A DNA stretch of 63,046 bases, taken from assembly GCA_017993055.1 (NCBI GenBank), contig JAGONM010000023.1, positions 1-63,046 of the forward strand, read 5' to 3'. A program made the position numbers and the translations under genes. The stretch is from Armatimonadota bacterium (lineage in GTDB: Bacteria; Armatimonadota; UBA5829; DTJY01). How positions within the stretch are numbered: position 1 is the first letter of the stretch; every line of letters begins with the position of its first letter. The notes beneath the pieces are model-generated. The model saw only the letters and a list, made by a program, of their open reading frames with translations. It searched no databases and was not told the DNA's origin. This document shows, piece by piece, positions 24,259 to 32,198 of the stretch.

Positions 24259-25067
24259 TTCTCGACAAGATCCTGGCAGACAAGCGCGCCGAGGTCGAGG
24301 CGCTTCATAAGAGCGCTCCCGCCGAGTACCTGATGACAATGGCTCTCGAGGCCGACCCACCCTTGGACTTCAGGGCAGCCATAGCTCCCCTCCTTACCAA
24401 GGAGGGGCTGGGGGAGGTTCGGTCTGCGCGGTCCGACATCCGCCTGATCGCCGAGGTCAAGAAGGCCTCGCCCTCGAAGGGTATCATCCGCCCGGACTTC
24501 GATCCGGTGGCGATCGCGCGGAGGTATGAGGAGACCGGCGCGTCGGCGATATCGGTGCTCACAGACGAGAAGTACTTCCAGGGCAAGCTCGAGTACCTGA
24601 CGCAGATCCGCGAGGCGGTCGGCATCCCGCTCCTGCGGAAAGATTTCATCATTCACCGCATACAGGTCTACGAGGCGCGCGCCGCCGGGGCGGACGCGAT
24701 CCTGCTGATCGCGGCGGCGCTCCCTCCTCACGATCTCAGAGTCCTGATGGGGGTTGCCCGCGATATCGGCATGGACTCGCTCGTCGAAGTGCACACTGCG
24801 GAGGAACTGGAGACTGCCATCGAAGCAGGGGCGCGCATCATCGGCATCAACAACCGCGACTTGCAGACCTTTGAGACCGGATTGGAGACGACGCTCGAAC
24901 TGGCGGCGAAGGTCCCGCCGGACAGGGTGTTGGTGAGCGAGAGCGGGATCAACACCCGCGCGGACGTCGAGCGGCTGATGGCGGCCGGCGTGGACGCGAT
25001 ACTCGTCGGCGAATCGCTCGTGCGAGAGCCCGATCCGCGAACCAAGGTGAGGGAACTTCTTGGTTAG
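24255..25067 (+). CDS. trpC: Indole-3-glycerol-phosphate synthase
   Basis: A 270-residue TIM barrel that decarboxylates and cyclises CdRP. LIAEVKKASPSKGIIRPDF contains the catalytic Glu and Lys, VLTDEKYFQGKLEYL and LLRKDFIIHRIQVYEARAAG follow, then GINNRDLQTFE and LVSESGINTRADV. It starts at TTG, overlapping the trpD stop, with GCAGGGA upstream. Oddity: residues about 44-60 (APLLTKEGLGEVRSAR) are not family sequence. They are encoded by a palindromic dispersed repeat (24385-24418) inserted in frame before strand beta-1. Confidence 0.96.
   Translation: MILDKILADKRAEVEALHKSAPAEYLMTMALEADPPLDFRAAIAPLLTKEGLGEVRSARSDIRLIAEVKKASPSKGIIRPDFDPVAIARRYEETGASAISVLTDEKYFQGKLEYLTQIREAVGIPLLRKDFIIHRIQVYEARAAGADAILLIAAALPPHDLRVLMGVARDIGMDSLVEVHTAEELETAIEAGARIIGINNRDLQTFETGLETTLELAAKVPPDRVLVSESGINTRADVERLMAAGVDAILVGESLVREPDPRTKVRELLG
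24385..24418. repeat. Palindromic dispersed repeat inside trpC
   Basis: CCCCTCCTTACC and AAGGAGGGG (24387-24407) form a 9-bp stem, followed by GCTGGGGGAGG. The word is typical of intergenic repeats in many bacteria. Here it is in frame and adds about 15 residues to TrpC. Confidence 0.7.
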
Positions 25068-25704
25068 GGTCAAGATCTGCGGTATCACGAATATCGAGGA
25101 CGCCCTCGCCGCCGTCCAGGCGGGCGCGGACGCGCTCGGCTTCGTCTTCGCGGAGAGTCCTCGGAGGGTTGACGTCAAGACCGCCCTGGATATCCAGGAG
25201 CGGCTTCCGCCGTTCGTCAGCACCGTAGGGGTCTTCGCAAACCAGGACGCGGATGAGGTCTACCGCATCTGGAAACACACCGGCGTCCATTTCGCGCAGT
25301 TGCACGGCATACCCGGCCCACTGGGCGATTTCGCATCTCCCGCCGGGGGGTTCGGCTGGTACAGGGTCATACAGGCGCTCAGGGTGCAGTCGGCGGAGGG
25401 CATCCGCCGCGCGACGGCCGATGACGCGGTCCGGGCGTGCGCCGCGCTCCTGCTCGACACTCACGTCGAGGGGCTGATGGGCGGCACGGGCCTCACGTTC
25501 GATTGGAAACTGGCCGTGGAGGCGAAGTCGCTCGGAAAGCCGGTCATCCTCGCGGGCGGACTGACGCCCGACAACGTCCTGGAGGCCGTCCGCACGGTCG
25601 CGCCCTACGCGGTGGATGTCTCCACCGGAGTCGAGTCGTCTCCCGGAAGGAAAGATCACGAGAAGATCAAGGAGTTCGTATTCAATGCCAAACGCCGCAT
25701 CTAA
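25060..25704 (+). CDS. trpF: Phosphoribosylanthranilate isomerase
   Basis: A 214-residue TIM barrel. [20 protein letters not shown] contains the catalytic Cys of [51 protein letters not shown] (catalytic Asp) and [12 protein letters not shown] follow in family order. It starts at TTG, overlapping the trpC stop by 8 bp. The 3' end overlaps the trpB start by 20 bp, in keeping with tight coupling of all trp genes. Confidence 0.96.
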   Translation: MVRVKICGITNIEDALAAVQAGADALGFVFAESPRRVDVKTALDIQERLPPFVSTVGVFANQDADEVYRIWKHTGVHFAQLHGIPGPLGDFASPAGGFGWYRVIQALRVQSAEGIRRATADDAVRACAALLLDTHVEGLMGGTGLTFDWKLAVEAKSLGKPVILAGGLTPDNVLEAVRTVAPYAVDVSTGVESSPGRKDHEKIKEFVFNAKRRI

Positions 25705-26896
25705 CCTGCCGGACGACCTGGGCCATTTCGGAGACTACGGAGGCCGGTTCGTGCCGGAGACGCTGATACCCGCGCTCGACCAGCTCTCGGAGGAGTACGA
25801 GCGCGCGAAGGGCGATCCGGCATTCCAGGAGGAACTGGACTACTTTCTGCGGGAGTACATCGGGCGGCCGACGCCGCTCTACTTCGCCGAGCGGATCACC
25901 AGCGAGCTGGGGGGCGCGAAGGTCTACATCAAGCGCGAGGACCTCTGCCACACCGGCTCGCACAAGATGAACAACGTCATGGGCCAGATCCTGCTCGCCC
26001 GGCGGATGGGGAAGCCCCGAATGATCGCGGAGACCGGCGCCGGCCAGCACGGGGTCGCCACCGCTACCGGGTGCGCGCTCTTCGACTACGAGTGCGTCGT
26101 CTACATGGGCGAGGAAGACGTCCGCCGCCAGGCGCTGAACGTCTTCCGGATGGAACTGCTCGGCGCGACGGTGATAACGGTGAAGTCGGGCTCCCGCACC
26201 TTGAAGGACGCGATCAACGAGGCGATGCGCGACTGGGTCACGAACGTGGAGCACACGCACTACATCTTCGGCACGGTCGCCGGCCCGCACCCGTTCCCGG
26301 CGATGGTGCGAGACTTCCAGTCCGTCATCGGCGCGGAGGTGAAGCGGCAGATGCTCGAGAAGGAGGGCCGGCTGCCGGACTACCTGCTGGCGTGCGTCGG
26401 CGGCGGGAGCAACGCGATGGGCCTCTTCTACCGCTTCATCGGCGACGACGGAGTGAAGCTGGTGGGGGTCGAGGCGGGCGGCGACGGCGTCGAGACCGGG
26501 CGCCACGCTTCTACTCTCGTCGCCGGGTCGCCGGGGGTGCTTCACGGTGCGTCGAGCTATCTCATCCAGGACGCGGACGGGCAGATCATCGAGACGCACT
26601 CGGTCTCGGCGGGGCTCGACTACCCCGGCGTCGGCCCGGAGCACAGTTACCTCAAGGACGCCGGCCGCGCGGAGTACGTCTCGATCACCGACGCAGAAGC
26701 GCTCGACGCGTTCGAATGGCTCGCTCGCACGGAGGGCATCATCCCCGCGCTCGAATCGGCGCACGCCGTGGCCTACGCCAGAAAGCTCGTGCCGACGCTT
26801 GCGAAGGACCGGATCGTGGTCGTCAACCTGTCGGGCCGGGGCGACAAGGACGTGGAGAGCGCGTCGCGGATCATGGGTCGGGAGGTGGCGAAATGA
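25685..26896 (+). CDS. trpB: Tryptophan synthase beta chain
   Basis: A 403-residue PLP enzyme. [20 protein letters not shown] is the N-terminal signature. [20 protein letters not shown] contains PLP Lys94, [12 protein letters not shown] the catalytic Glu, and [13 protein letters not shown] the phosphate loop. Ends [12 protein letters not shown]. Standard TrpB1 type. The ATG lies within the end of trpF, with AAGGAG about 10 bp upstream. It condenses indole with serine. Confidence 0.98.
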   Translation: MPNAASNLPDDLGHFGDYGGRFVPETLIPALDQLSEEYERAKGDPAFQEELDYFLREYIGRPTPLYFAERITSELGGAKVYIKREDLCHTGSHKMNNVMGQILLARRMGKPRMIAETGAGQHGVATATGCALFDYECVVYMGEEDVRRQALNVFRMELLGATVITVKSGSRTLKDAINEAMRDWVTNVEHTHYIFGTVAGPHPFPAMVRDFQSVIGAEVKRQMLEKEGRLPDYLLACVGGGSNAMGLFYRFIGDDGVKLVGVEAGGDGVETGRHASTLVAGSPGVLHGASSYLIQDADGQIIETHSVSAGLDYPGVGPEHSYLKDAGRAEYVSITDAEALDAFEWLARTEGIIPALESAHAVAYARKLVPTLAKDRIVVVNLSGRGDKDVESASRIMGREVAK

Positions 26897-27696
26897 CCCG
26901 CGTCGAGAGGCGTTTCGCCGAACTGAAGGCGGCCGGCGAGGGCGGGCTGATCTGCTTCGTGACCGCCGGCGACCCCGACCTGGAGACGACTCTCGGCGTC
27001 GTGCTCGAACTCGACCGGGCGGGAGCGGATATCGTCGAGATCGGGATTCCGTTCAGCGACCCGATCGCGGACGGGCCGTGCATCCAGGAGGCGTCCATGC
27101 GCGCGCTCAGGCATGGGGTCAACGTTTCTTCGGTACTGGAACTGGTTCGTTCGATTCGGACGATATCGGAAGTGCCGATTACTCTAATGACATACTACAA
27201 TCCCATCCGACAATATGGATTGGTGAGTTTCGCCCGCGACGCGGCCGATGCGGGAGCCGATGCCGCGATCATCACGGACCTCACGCCGGAGGAGTCGGGC
27301 GCGTGGAAGTCCGCGGCGGACTCGCATGGAATCAATACGGTGTTCCTGCTCGCGCCTACGAGCACGAATTCCCGGATCGAAAGTGTTGCCAGGCTCGTCT
27401 CTGGATTTGTATACTGTGTATCCAGGACCGGAGTTACGGGCGCGCAGGGCCGGCTCGCGGAAGGAATAGGGGGACTGGTCGAGAGGATCAGGAGGCACAC
27501 CCCTCTGCCGGTCGCAGTCGGCTTCGGAATATCGAAGCCGGAGCACGTCGCCGAGGTCTGCTCCCATGCGGATGCGGCGGTCGTCGGGAGCGCGCTGGTC
27601 AACCTGATTGCGAACAGCGCACGCAAGGATGATCTGCAGGCGGAGGTGGGCCGGTTCGTGTCCGCGCTGAAGGATGCGACGCGCGGCGGGAGGTAA
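26893..27696 (+). CDS. trpA: Tryptophan synthase alpha chain
   Basis: A 267-residue TIM barrel that cleaves indole-3-glycerol phosphate. [20 protein letters not shown] holds catalytic Glu49 and Asp60. [53 protein letters not shown] and [13 protein letters not shown] complete the signatures. It starts at ATGA overlapping trpB. Part of the gene (27115-27215) is noticeably more AT-rich than its neighbours, but the frame is intact. Confidence 0.97.
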   Translation: MTRVERRFAELKAAGEGGLICFVTAGDPDLETTLGVVLELDRAGADIVEIGIPFSDPIADGPCIQEASMRALRHGVNVSSVLELVRSIRTISEVPITLMTYYNPIRQYGLVSFARDAADAGADAAIITDLTPEESGAWKSAADSHGINTVFLLAPTSTNSRIESVARLVSGFVYCVSRTGVTGAQGRLAEGIGGLVERIRRHTPLPVAVGFGISKPEHVAEVCSHADAAVVGSALVNLIANSARKDDLQAEVGRFVSALKDATRGGR

Positions 27697-27700
27697 GTCG

Positions 27701-28420
27701 GTGTATACACGAGAGCAGTTTTCCAAGCTCATAGACAACACGTATCTGAAGGCTGCGGCGACCAGGGAAGAGATGGTCCGGTTCATCGAGGAAGGGCGCC
27801 AGCACCATTTCGCCGCGCTCGTTGTCTTCCCCTACTGGGTTCCCCTGGCCGTCAAGATGCTGGACGGCACCGACGTGAAGGTCTGCACGCCGATCGGCTT
27901 CCCCTACGGCACGGTCACCCGCTCGACAAAGGTCTACGAGGCGCGAAACGCCGTCACGAACGGCGCGGGCGAACTCGACGTCGTCATGAACGTCTCGGCG
28001 CTGAAGTCCGGCGACATCGAGTACGTCCAGCGCGAGCTTTCCGAGATAGTGAGCGCTGCCCAGCTCTCCGGCCTCACCGAGGACTCCCGCCGCACGCTCG
28101 TCAAAGTCATCATCGAGACCCCCGCTCTCACCGATGACGAGAAGATCACCGCCTGCGAGATCGTGCGCGACTGCGGGGCGGACTTCGTCAAGACCTCGAC
28201 CGGCACGGCCGGCAACGGCGGCGCGCTCCTGGAGGACATCCGCCTGATCCGGACGGTCCTCGGCCCCTCCATCGGCGTGAAGGCCGCCGGGGGCATACGA
28301 ACCATCGAGCACGCGATGGACCTCCTCGACGCGGGCGCCAACCGGCTCGGCACCAGCACGGGCATCGCGCTCGTCGAGATGTACAACCCCGAAGAACTGC
28401 TCAAGCCCGTTCAGCAGTAG
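27701..28420 (+). CDS. deoC: Deoxyribose-phosphate aldolase
   Basis: A 239-residue class I aldolase that converts 2-deoxyribose-5-phosphate to glyceraldehyde-3-phosphate and acetaldehyde. DFVKTSTGTAGN contains the Schiff-base Lys164. ELDVVMNVSALKSGD carries the conserved Asp, and VKAAGGIRTIEHAMDLLDAG the second lysine. GTG start with GGAGG 7 bp before it, 4 bp after the trpA stop. Its link to tryptophan is only positional. An intrinsic terminator follows. Confidence 0.94.
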   Translation: MYTREQFSKLIDNTYLKAAATREEMVRFIEEGRQHHFAALVVFPYWVPLAVKMLDGTDVKVCTPIGFPYGTVTRSTKVYEARNAVTNGAGELDVVMNVSALKSGDIEYVQRELSEIVSAAQLSGLTEDSRRTLVKVIIETPALTDDEKITACEIVRDCGADFVKTSTGTAGNGGALLEDIRLIRTVLGPSIGVKAAGGIRTIEHAMDLLDAGANRLGTSTGIALVEMYNPEELLKPVQQ

Positions 28421-28454
28421 GGCGAAGCCAGGAATCAGGATTGTGAAGGCCGTT

Positions 28455-28488
28455 GGGGGCGGAGGTGAACTCCGTCCCCTTTCTGTTT
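28455..28488 (+). terminator. Intrinsic terminator of the trp-deoC operon
   Basis: GGGGGCGGAG (28455-28464) pairs with CTCCGTCCCC (28470-28479) over a GTGAA loop, followed by TTTCTGTTT. The rest of the gap to 28635 shows nothing else definite. Confidence 0.8.
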
Positions 28489-28635
28489 ATGGGAGGAACT
28501 GACCGCGCGAGGTCGAAATCATATCTGTGAAGCAGAAGGGCCGAGGAGCGCCATCGCCCGCCTATTCCCAGTCGCCCTGCCATTGCCGATGGTGATCTGG
28601 GTCGGTTGGCACACACAGGTAAAGGAGGCGAGACC

Positions 28636-29169
28636 GTGAACACAGACATCCAGGACCTGCAGACGCAGAAGCCACTCTTTCTGTATGTTCCGCCTGCAAG
28701 GCTCATCGTCCTGTCAATCGTATCCATGAGTCTTTACGAGGCCTACTGGATGTACAAGAACTGGAGTTACATCAAGGACCGTGACGGATTGCACATAAGG
28801 CCTTTCTGGCGAGCGGTGTTCGGGGTATTCTACTGCCATGGTCTTCTTCGCCGCATACACGATGACAGCGACGCCTGTGCCTTCGAGTCCCCCCGTTTCT
28901 CCCCTGGAGGATTGGCCACCGGGTGGGTGATCTTGATAATTCTTGCCAACATCGTCAGCCGAGCTCCAGGCCTGACTCCGAGCATAATCTCCGCCTTCAT
29001 CCCCTCTTTCTTATGCCTTGTTCCGGTGCAGAACTATGTTAATTCCGTAACGGAGAAGCGAGATCCACTACAGCAATTTTACGGGTGGTCTTTAGGGCAC
29101 ATCATTTGTCTCGTCTTGGGACTTGCTATGTGGGCGCTGCTATTGATCTACTCGGGATCTGAAGTATAG
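28636..29169 (+). CDS. Four-helix membrane protein of unknown family
   Basis: A 177-residue protein with GTG start and AAAGGAGG 7 bp upstream. Hydrophobic segments: about 20-40 (VPPARLIVLSIVSMSLYEAY), 85-110 (ATGWVILIILANIVS), 115-130 (IISAFIPSFLCLVPV), 150-172 (IICLVLGLAMWALLLIY). YWMYKNWSYIKDRDGLHIRP and FYCHGLLRRIHDD are distinctive but unassigned. Base composition is visibly less GC-rich than neighbours, which may mean recent acquisition. It has its own upstream gap and no operon partner. Confidence 0.75.
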   Translation: MNTDIQDLQTQKPLFLYVPPARLIVLSIVSMSLYEAYWMYKNWSYIKDRDGLHIRPFWRAVFGVFYCHGLLRRIHDDSDACAFESPRFSPGGLATGWVILIILANIVSRAPGLTPSIISAFIPSFLCLVPVQNYVNSVTEKRDPLQQFYGWSLGHIICLVLGLAMWALLLIYSGSEV

Positions 29170-29217
29170 GCGATCGGCAAACAAGGCGTTGCCAGCTATC
29201 CGTTTCTGCCTGCGGGT

Positions 29218-29250
29218 CTTGAACCTTGAACTTTGAACTCTGAACTCCCC
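29218..29250. repeat. TTGAACTTTGAAC word repeat
   Basis: TTGAACCTTGAACTTTGAAC-type words repeat three to four times up to 4 bp before the recO start, which leaves recO without a visible ribosome-binding site. No matching inverted arm is seen. Confidence 0.55.
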
Positions 29251-29253
29251 ACC

Positions 29254-30003
29254 ATGCGCTCATACACCGCCAACGTCATAGTCCTGCGACGGATCAGCTT
29301 CGGCGAAACCGACCGGATCGTCACGCTCCTCGCGCGCGAGCGCGGCAAGCTCTCCGCGATCGCCAAGGGCGCGCGCAAGCCGATCAGCCGCCTCGCGGGC
29401 CCGACCGAGCTGATGACCTACAGCCGAATGCATCTCGCGACCGGCCGCAACCTTGACATCATCACCCAGGTGGACGTGAGGGAGTCGTTTCCCCGAATCC
29501 GCTCGGACCTCCAGAAGGTCGCCCACGCTACGTATCTGCTGGAACTCGTTGACCGAATGACCGAGGAGCGCGAGCCGAGCAGCGACCTGTTCGACACCCT
29601 GCTGTCTTCGCTCTACCTGCTGGAGAGGCCGAACGACCCGGAGACGATCGCGCGGATGTTCGAGCTTCAGTTCATGGCGCTGCTGGGCTACGAACCGGTA
29701 TTGGACAAGTGCGTGCGGTGCCAGGGGGCGATTCCGGCGGAGGAACCGCACTTCAGCCCGTCGCTAGGGGGCGTCGCCTGCCGGGAGTGCGGGCCGCTGC
29801 CGGAAGATGCGATACAGGTCGCGCCCGAGACCATCGAGACGATGCGCCGGCTTATCACCGCCGAGGCGCCGGAGATCGAGCGCATGGAGATCGGGCCGGA
29901 CGAGATGGATCAGATCACCCGCGCCATGCGGTGGTTCATCCGCTTCCACTGCGACCGCGACATCAAGAGCGCGGAGTTCCTGGAAGCGATACGAGGGGAG
30001 TAG
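29254..30003 (+). CDS. recO: DNA repair protein RecO
   Basis: A 249-residue protein. The N-terminal OB-fold (SYTANVIVLRRISFGETDRI, then LLARERGKLSAIAKGARKP) binds single-stranded DNA. The C-terminal part holds a zinc motif (CVRCQGAIP and ACRECG) and a helical end (RFHCDRDIKSAEFL). It loads RecA onto SSB-coated DNA with RecR. The ATG at MRSYTAN matches the family. The aroK gene starts 3 bp after its stop. Confidence 0.94.
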   Translation: MRSYTANVIVLRRISFGETDRIVTLLARERGKLSAIAKGARKPISRLAGPTELMTYSRMHLATGRNLDIITQVDVRESFPRIRSDLQKVAHATYLLELVDRMTEEREPSSDLFDTLLSSLYLLERPNDPETIARMFELQFMALLGYEPVLDKCVRCQGAIPAEEPHFSPSLGGVACRECGPLPEDAIQVAPETIETMRRLITAEAPEIERMEIGPDEMDQITRAMRWFIRFHCDRDIKSAEFLEAIRGE

Positions 30004-30006
30004 CAA

Positions 30007-30507
30007 GTGGCCAACATCGTGTTGATCGGGCCGCCGGGCGTCGGCAAGAGCACCGTCGGAGTGCTCCTCGCCAAAGCGCTGTCGATGCCGTTTGCCGATA
30101 CCGACATCATCATCCAGGCCGCCGAGGGGCGACGCCTGCAGGATATCCTCGATTCCGAGGGGGACGATGCCTTCCGCGAGATCGAGGAGCGGCACATCCT
30201 GGCGCTCGACCTCAAGAACCACGTCGTCGCGACCGGCGGAAGCGTCGTGTACAGTCCGGCGGCGATGGCGCACCTGAAGGCCGTGGGGCGAATCGTGTTC
30301 CTGAACTTACCCTGCGAGACGCTCCTCGAGCGCATCCAGGACCTCGATACTCGGGGCGTCGTGCTCCCGTCGCCGCAGACCTTCCGCGACATGTACGCCG
30401 AGCGCCTGCCGCTCTACGAGAAGTACGCTGATTTCATCGTCGAGTGCACAGGCCTCTCCCACCAGCAGGTCGTGGACCGGATCGCGGGGAAAGTAGGGAT
30501 GGAATGA
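30007..30507 (+). CDS. aroK: Shikimate kinase
   Basis: A 166-residue P-loop kinase that makes shikimate-3-phosphate for chorismate. Walker A GPPGVGKST (8-16), DTDIIIQAAEGR (shikimate Asp), GDDAFREIEERHIL (Arg), VATGGSVVYS (glycine-rich site), and RLPLYEKYADFIVE (C-terminal Arg). It starts at GTG 3 bp after recO. Feeding chorismate to the trp operon about 10 kb upstream is its obvious pathway role. Confidence 0.92.
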   Translation: MANIVLIGPPGVGKSTVGVLLAKALSMPFADTDIIIQAAEGRRLQDILDSEGDDAFREIEERHILALDLKNHVVATGGSVVYSPAAMAHLKAVGRIVFLNLPCETLLERIQDLDTRGVVLPSPQTFRDMYAERLPLYEKYADFIVECTGLSHQQVVDRIAGKVGME

Positions 30508-30523
30508 CGGAGTGGTGATGGAT

Positions 30524-30593
30524 GTCACCCTGAACTTGGTTCAGGGTCTACCCCGCCGTGCCAGGGTGGATGCTGAATCGAGTTCAGCATGAC
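30524..30593. repeat. GTCACCCTGAACTTG-type palindromic repeat, copy 1
   Basis: Arms GTCACCCTGAACTTGGTTCAG and TGCTGAATCGAGTTCAGCA-like ends give an imperfect 70-bp palindrome. It is the same family and orientation as 32104-32179. The two flank the sulfatase gene. Confidence 0.8.
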
Positions 30594-30633
30594 GCGACCG
30601 TGGCAGCTCCACCACTCCATCCGGAGGTTTGCT

Positions 30634-32049
30634 ATGAACAGACGCGAGTTCTTGAGTGGGCTCGGAGCGGCGGCGATGGTCGGCGGATTCGGCCTCATGG
30701 ATCGGACGATGGCCGCGCCCGGTCGGAAGCCGAACTTCCTATTCATCCTGATGGACGACATGGGCTGGGCCGACCTCGGCTGTTACGGCAGCAAGTACCA
30801 CGAGACGCCGAACATAGACAAGCTCGCGGCCCGGGGGATGAGGTTCACGCAGGCTTACGCGGCGTGCCCCGTATGCTCGCCGACGCGCGCCAGCATCATG
30901 ACCGGCAGGTATCCCGCACGCATTGGTCTGACCGACTGGATCGCCGGCCACAAGAAAGAGAACCCGAAGCTGCTCGTCCCGGCGTTCCACCAGGAGTTGC
31001 CGCTGGAGGAGATCACCATCGCGGAGGTGCTCAAGTCGAACGGCTACGCCACCGCCGCCGTCGGCAAGTGGCACCTCGGCACGGAGCCGTTCTGGCCGGA
31101 GAAACAGGGCTTCGACTTCAACTTCGGCGGCACACACCGGGGCAGCCCGGGGAGCCACTTCTACCCCTACGGGATTCCGAACATCACCACCGGCAAGGAA
31201 GGCGAGTACCTGGACGACCGCCTGACCGACGAGGCGATGAAGTTCCTGGACGCCAACAAGGACAGGCCGTTCCTGCTCTACATGCCGCACTATGCGGTGC
31301 ACACCCCGCTCCAGGCTCCCGAGGACCTGGCGGACAAGTACGAGGCGAAGGCCGGGGATGCGAAGGGGCAGAGCGACCCGAGGTACGCGGCGATGATCGA
31401 GAACGCCGACAGGAACATCGGCCGGCTGATGAAGAAGCTCGACGACCTGAAACTGACCGACAACACCGTGATCATCTTCATGTCCGACAACGGCGGACTG
31501 CAGAGAGCGACGCGCAACGACCCTCTCCGGGGCGGGAAGACCATGCTCTACGAGGGAGGAATCCGCGAGCCGATGTTCGTCGTGTGGCCGGGAGTCGTGA
31601 AGCCCGGCACGACCTGCGGCGGCGTCGTGACCAGCACCGACTTCTTCCCCACGATGCTCGAGATCGCCGGCATCAGGAAGGCCGCCGAGACCGCGAAGGA
31701 CGGTGTCAGCTTCGTCCCGCTCCTCAAGCAGACGGGCAAGCTGCACCGCGACGCGGTCTACTGGCACTACCCGCACTACCACCCCGCGGGCGCGTGGCCC
31801 GGTGGGGCGATCCGGGCGGGCGACTGGAAGCTGATCGAGTACTTCGAGGACGGCGGCCGGGTGGAGTTGTACAACCTGAGGGACGATGTGTCCGAGACCC
31901 GCGACCTCGCGAAGGAGATGCCGGGGAAGGCGAGGGCGCTCAGGGCGCGGCTCGCGGCGTGGCGCAAGTCGGTGGACGCCCCGATGCCGACCGTGAACCC
32001 GGACTACGACCCGTCGAAGGACAAGCCTCAGGAGCCGGTCGTCTGGTGA
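30634..32049 (+). CDS. Tat-exported arylsulfatase-family protein
   Basis: A 471-residue sulfatase. MNRREFLSGLGAAAMVGGFG is a Tat signal, and the ATG with GGAGG upstream was chosen for it. NFLFILMDDMGWADLGCYGS gives the first metal ligands. CSPTRASIMTGRYPARIG starts with the formylglycine Cys (residue 81, CxPxR). GKWHLG, MPHYAVHTPLQAP and MSDNGG are catalytic and metal motifs. It would cleave sulfate esters in the periplasm or outside. A formylglycine-generating enzyme is not in the window. Flanking direct repeats make it a self-contained cassette. Confidence 0.95.
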   Translation: MNRREFLSGLGAAAMVGGFGLMDRTMAAPGRKPNFLFILMDDMGWADLGCYGSKYHETPNIDKLAARGMRFTQAYAACPVCSPTRASIMTGRYPARIGLTDWIAGHKKENPKLLVPAFHQELPLEEITIAEVLKSNGYATAAVGKWHLGTEPFWPEKQGFDFNFGGTHRGSPGSHFYPYGIPNITTGKEGEYLDDRLTDEAMKFLDANKDRPFLLYMPHYAVHTPLQAPEDLADKYEAKAGDAKGQSDPRYAAMIENADRNIGRLMKKLDDLKLTDNTVIIFMSDNGGLQRATRNDPLRGGKTMLYEGGIREPMFVVWPGVVKPGTTCGGVVTSTDFFPTMLEIAGIRKAAETAKDGVSFVPLLKQTGKLHRDAVYWHYPHYHPAGAWPGGAIRAGDWKLIEYFEDGGRVELYNLRDDVSETRDLAKEMPGKARALRARLAAWRKSVDAPMPTVNPDYDPSKDKPQEPVVW

Positions 32050-32103
32050 GCAGACCACTCGTTGCCGTGAACACGACGACACGCCACCTTGGGCCGCGAA
32101 CAC

Positions 32104-32179
32104 GTCACCCTGAACTTGATTCAGGGCCCACCGCTGTTCACGCAGCCCGGGACGGATGCTGAATCGAGTTCAGCATGAC
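32104..32179. repeat. GTCACCCTGAACTTG-type palindromic repeat, copy 2
   Basis: It begins GTCACCCTGAACTTGATTCAG and ends TGAATCGAGTTCAGCATGAC, in direct orientation with 30524-30593. The gap 32050-32198 between convergent genes contains little else. Confidence 0.8.
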
Positions 32180-32198
32180 CAGACGGCAGAGGCGTCGG

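Noticed and set aside
26071-27696. Long alternative plus-strand frame running through trpB into trpA
   Set aside because: Only its 3' part (from 26893) is TrpA; the rest is an Arg-rich shadow of trpB in another frame.
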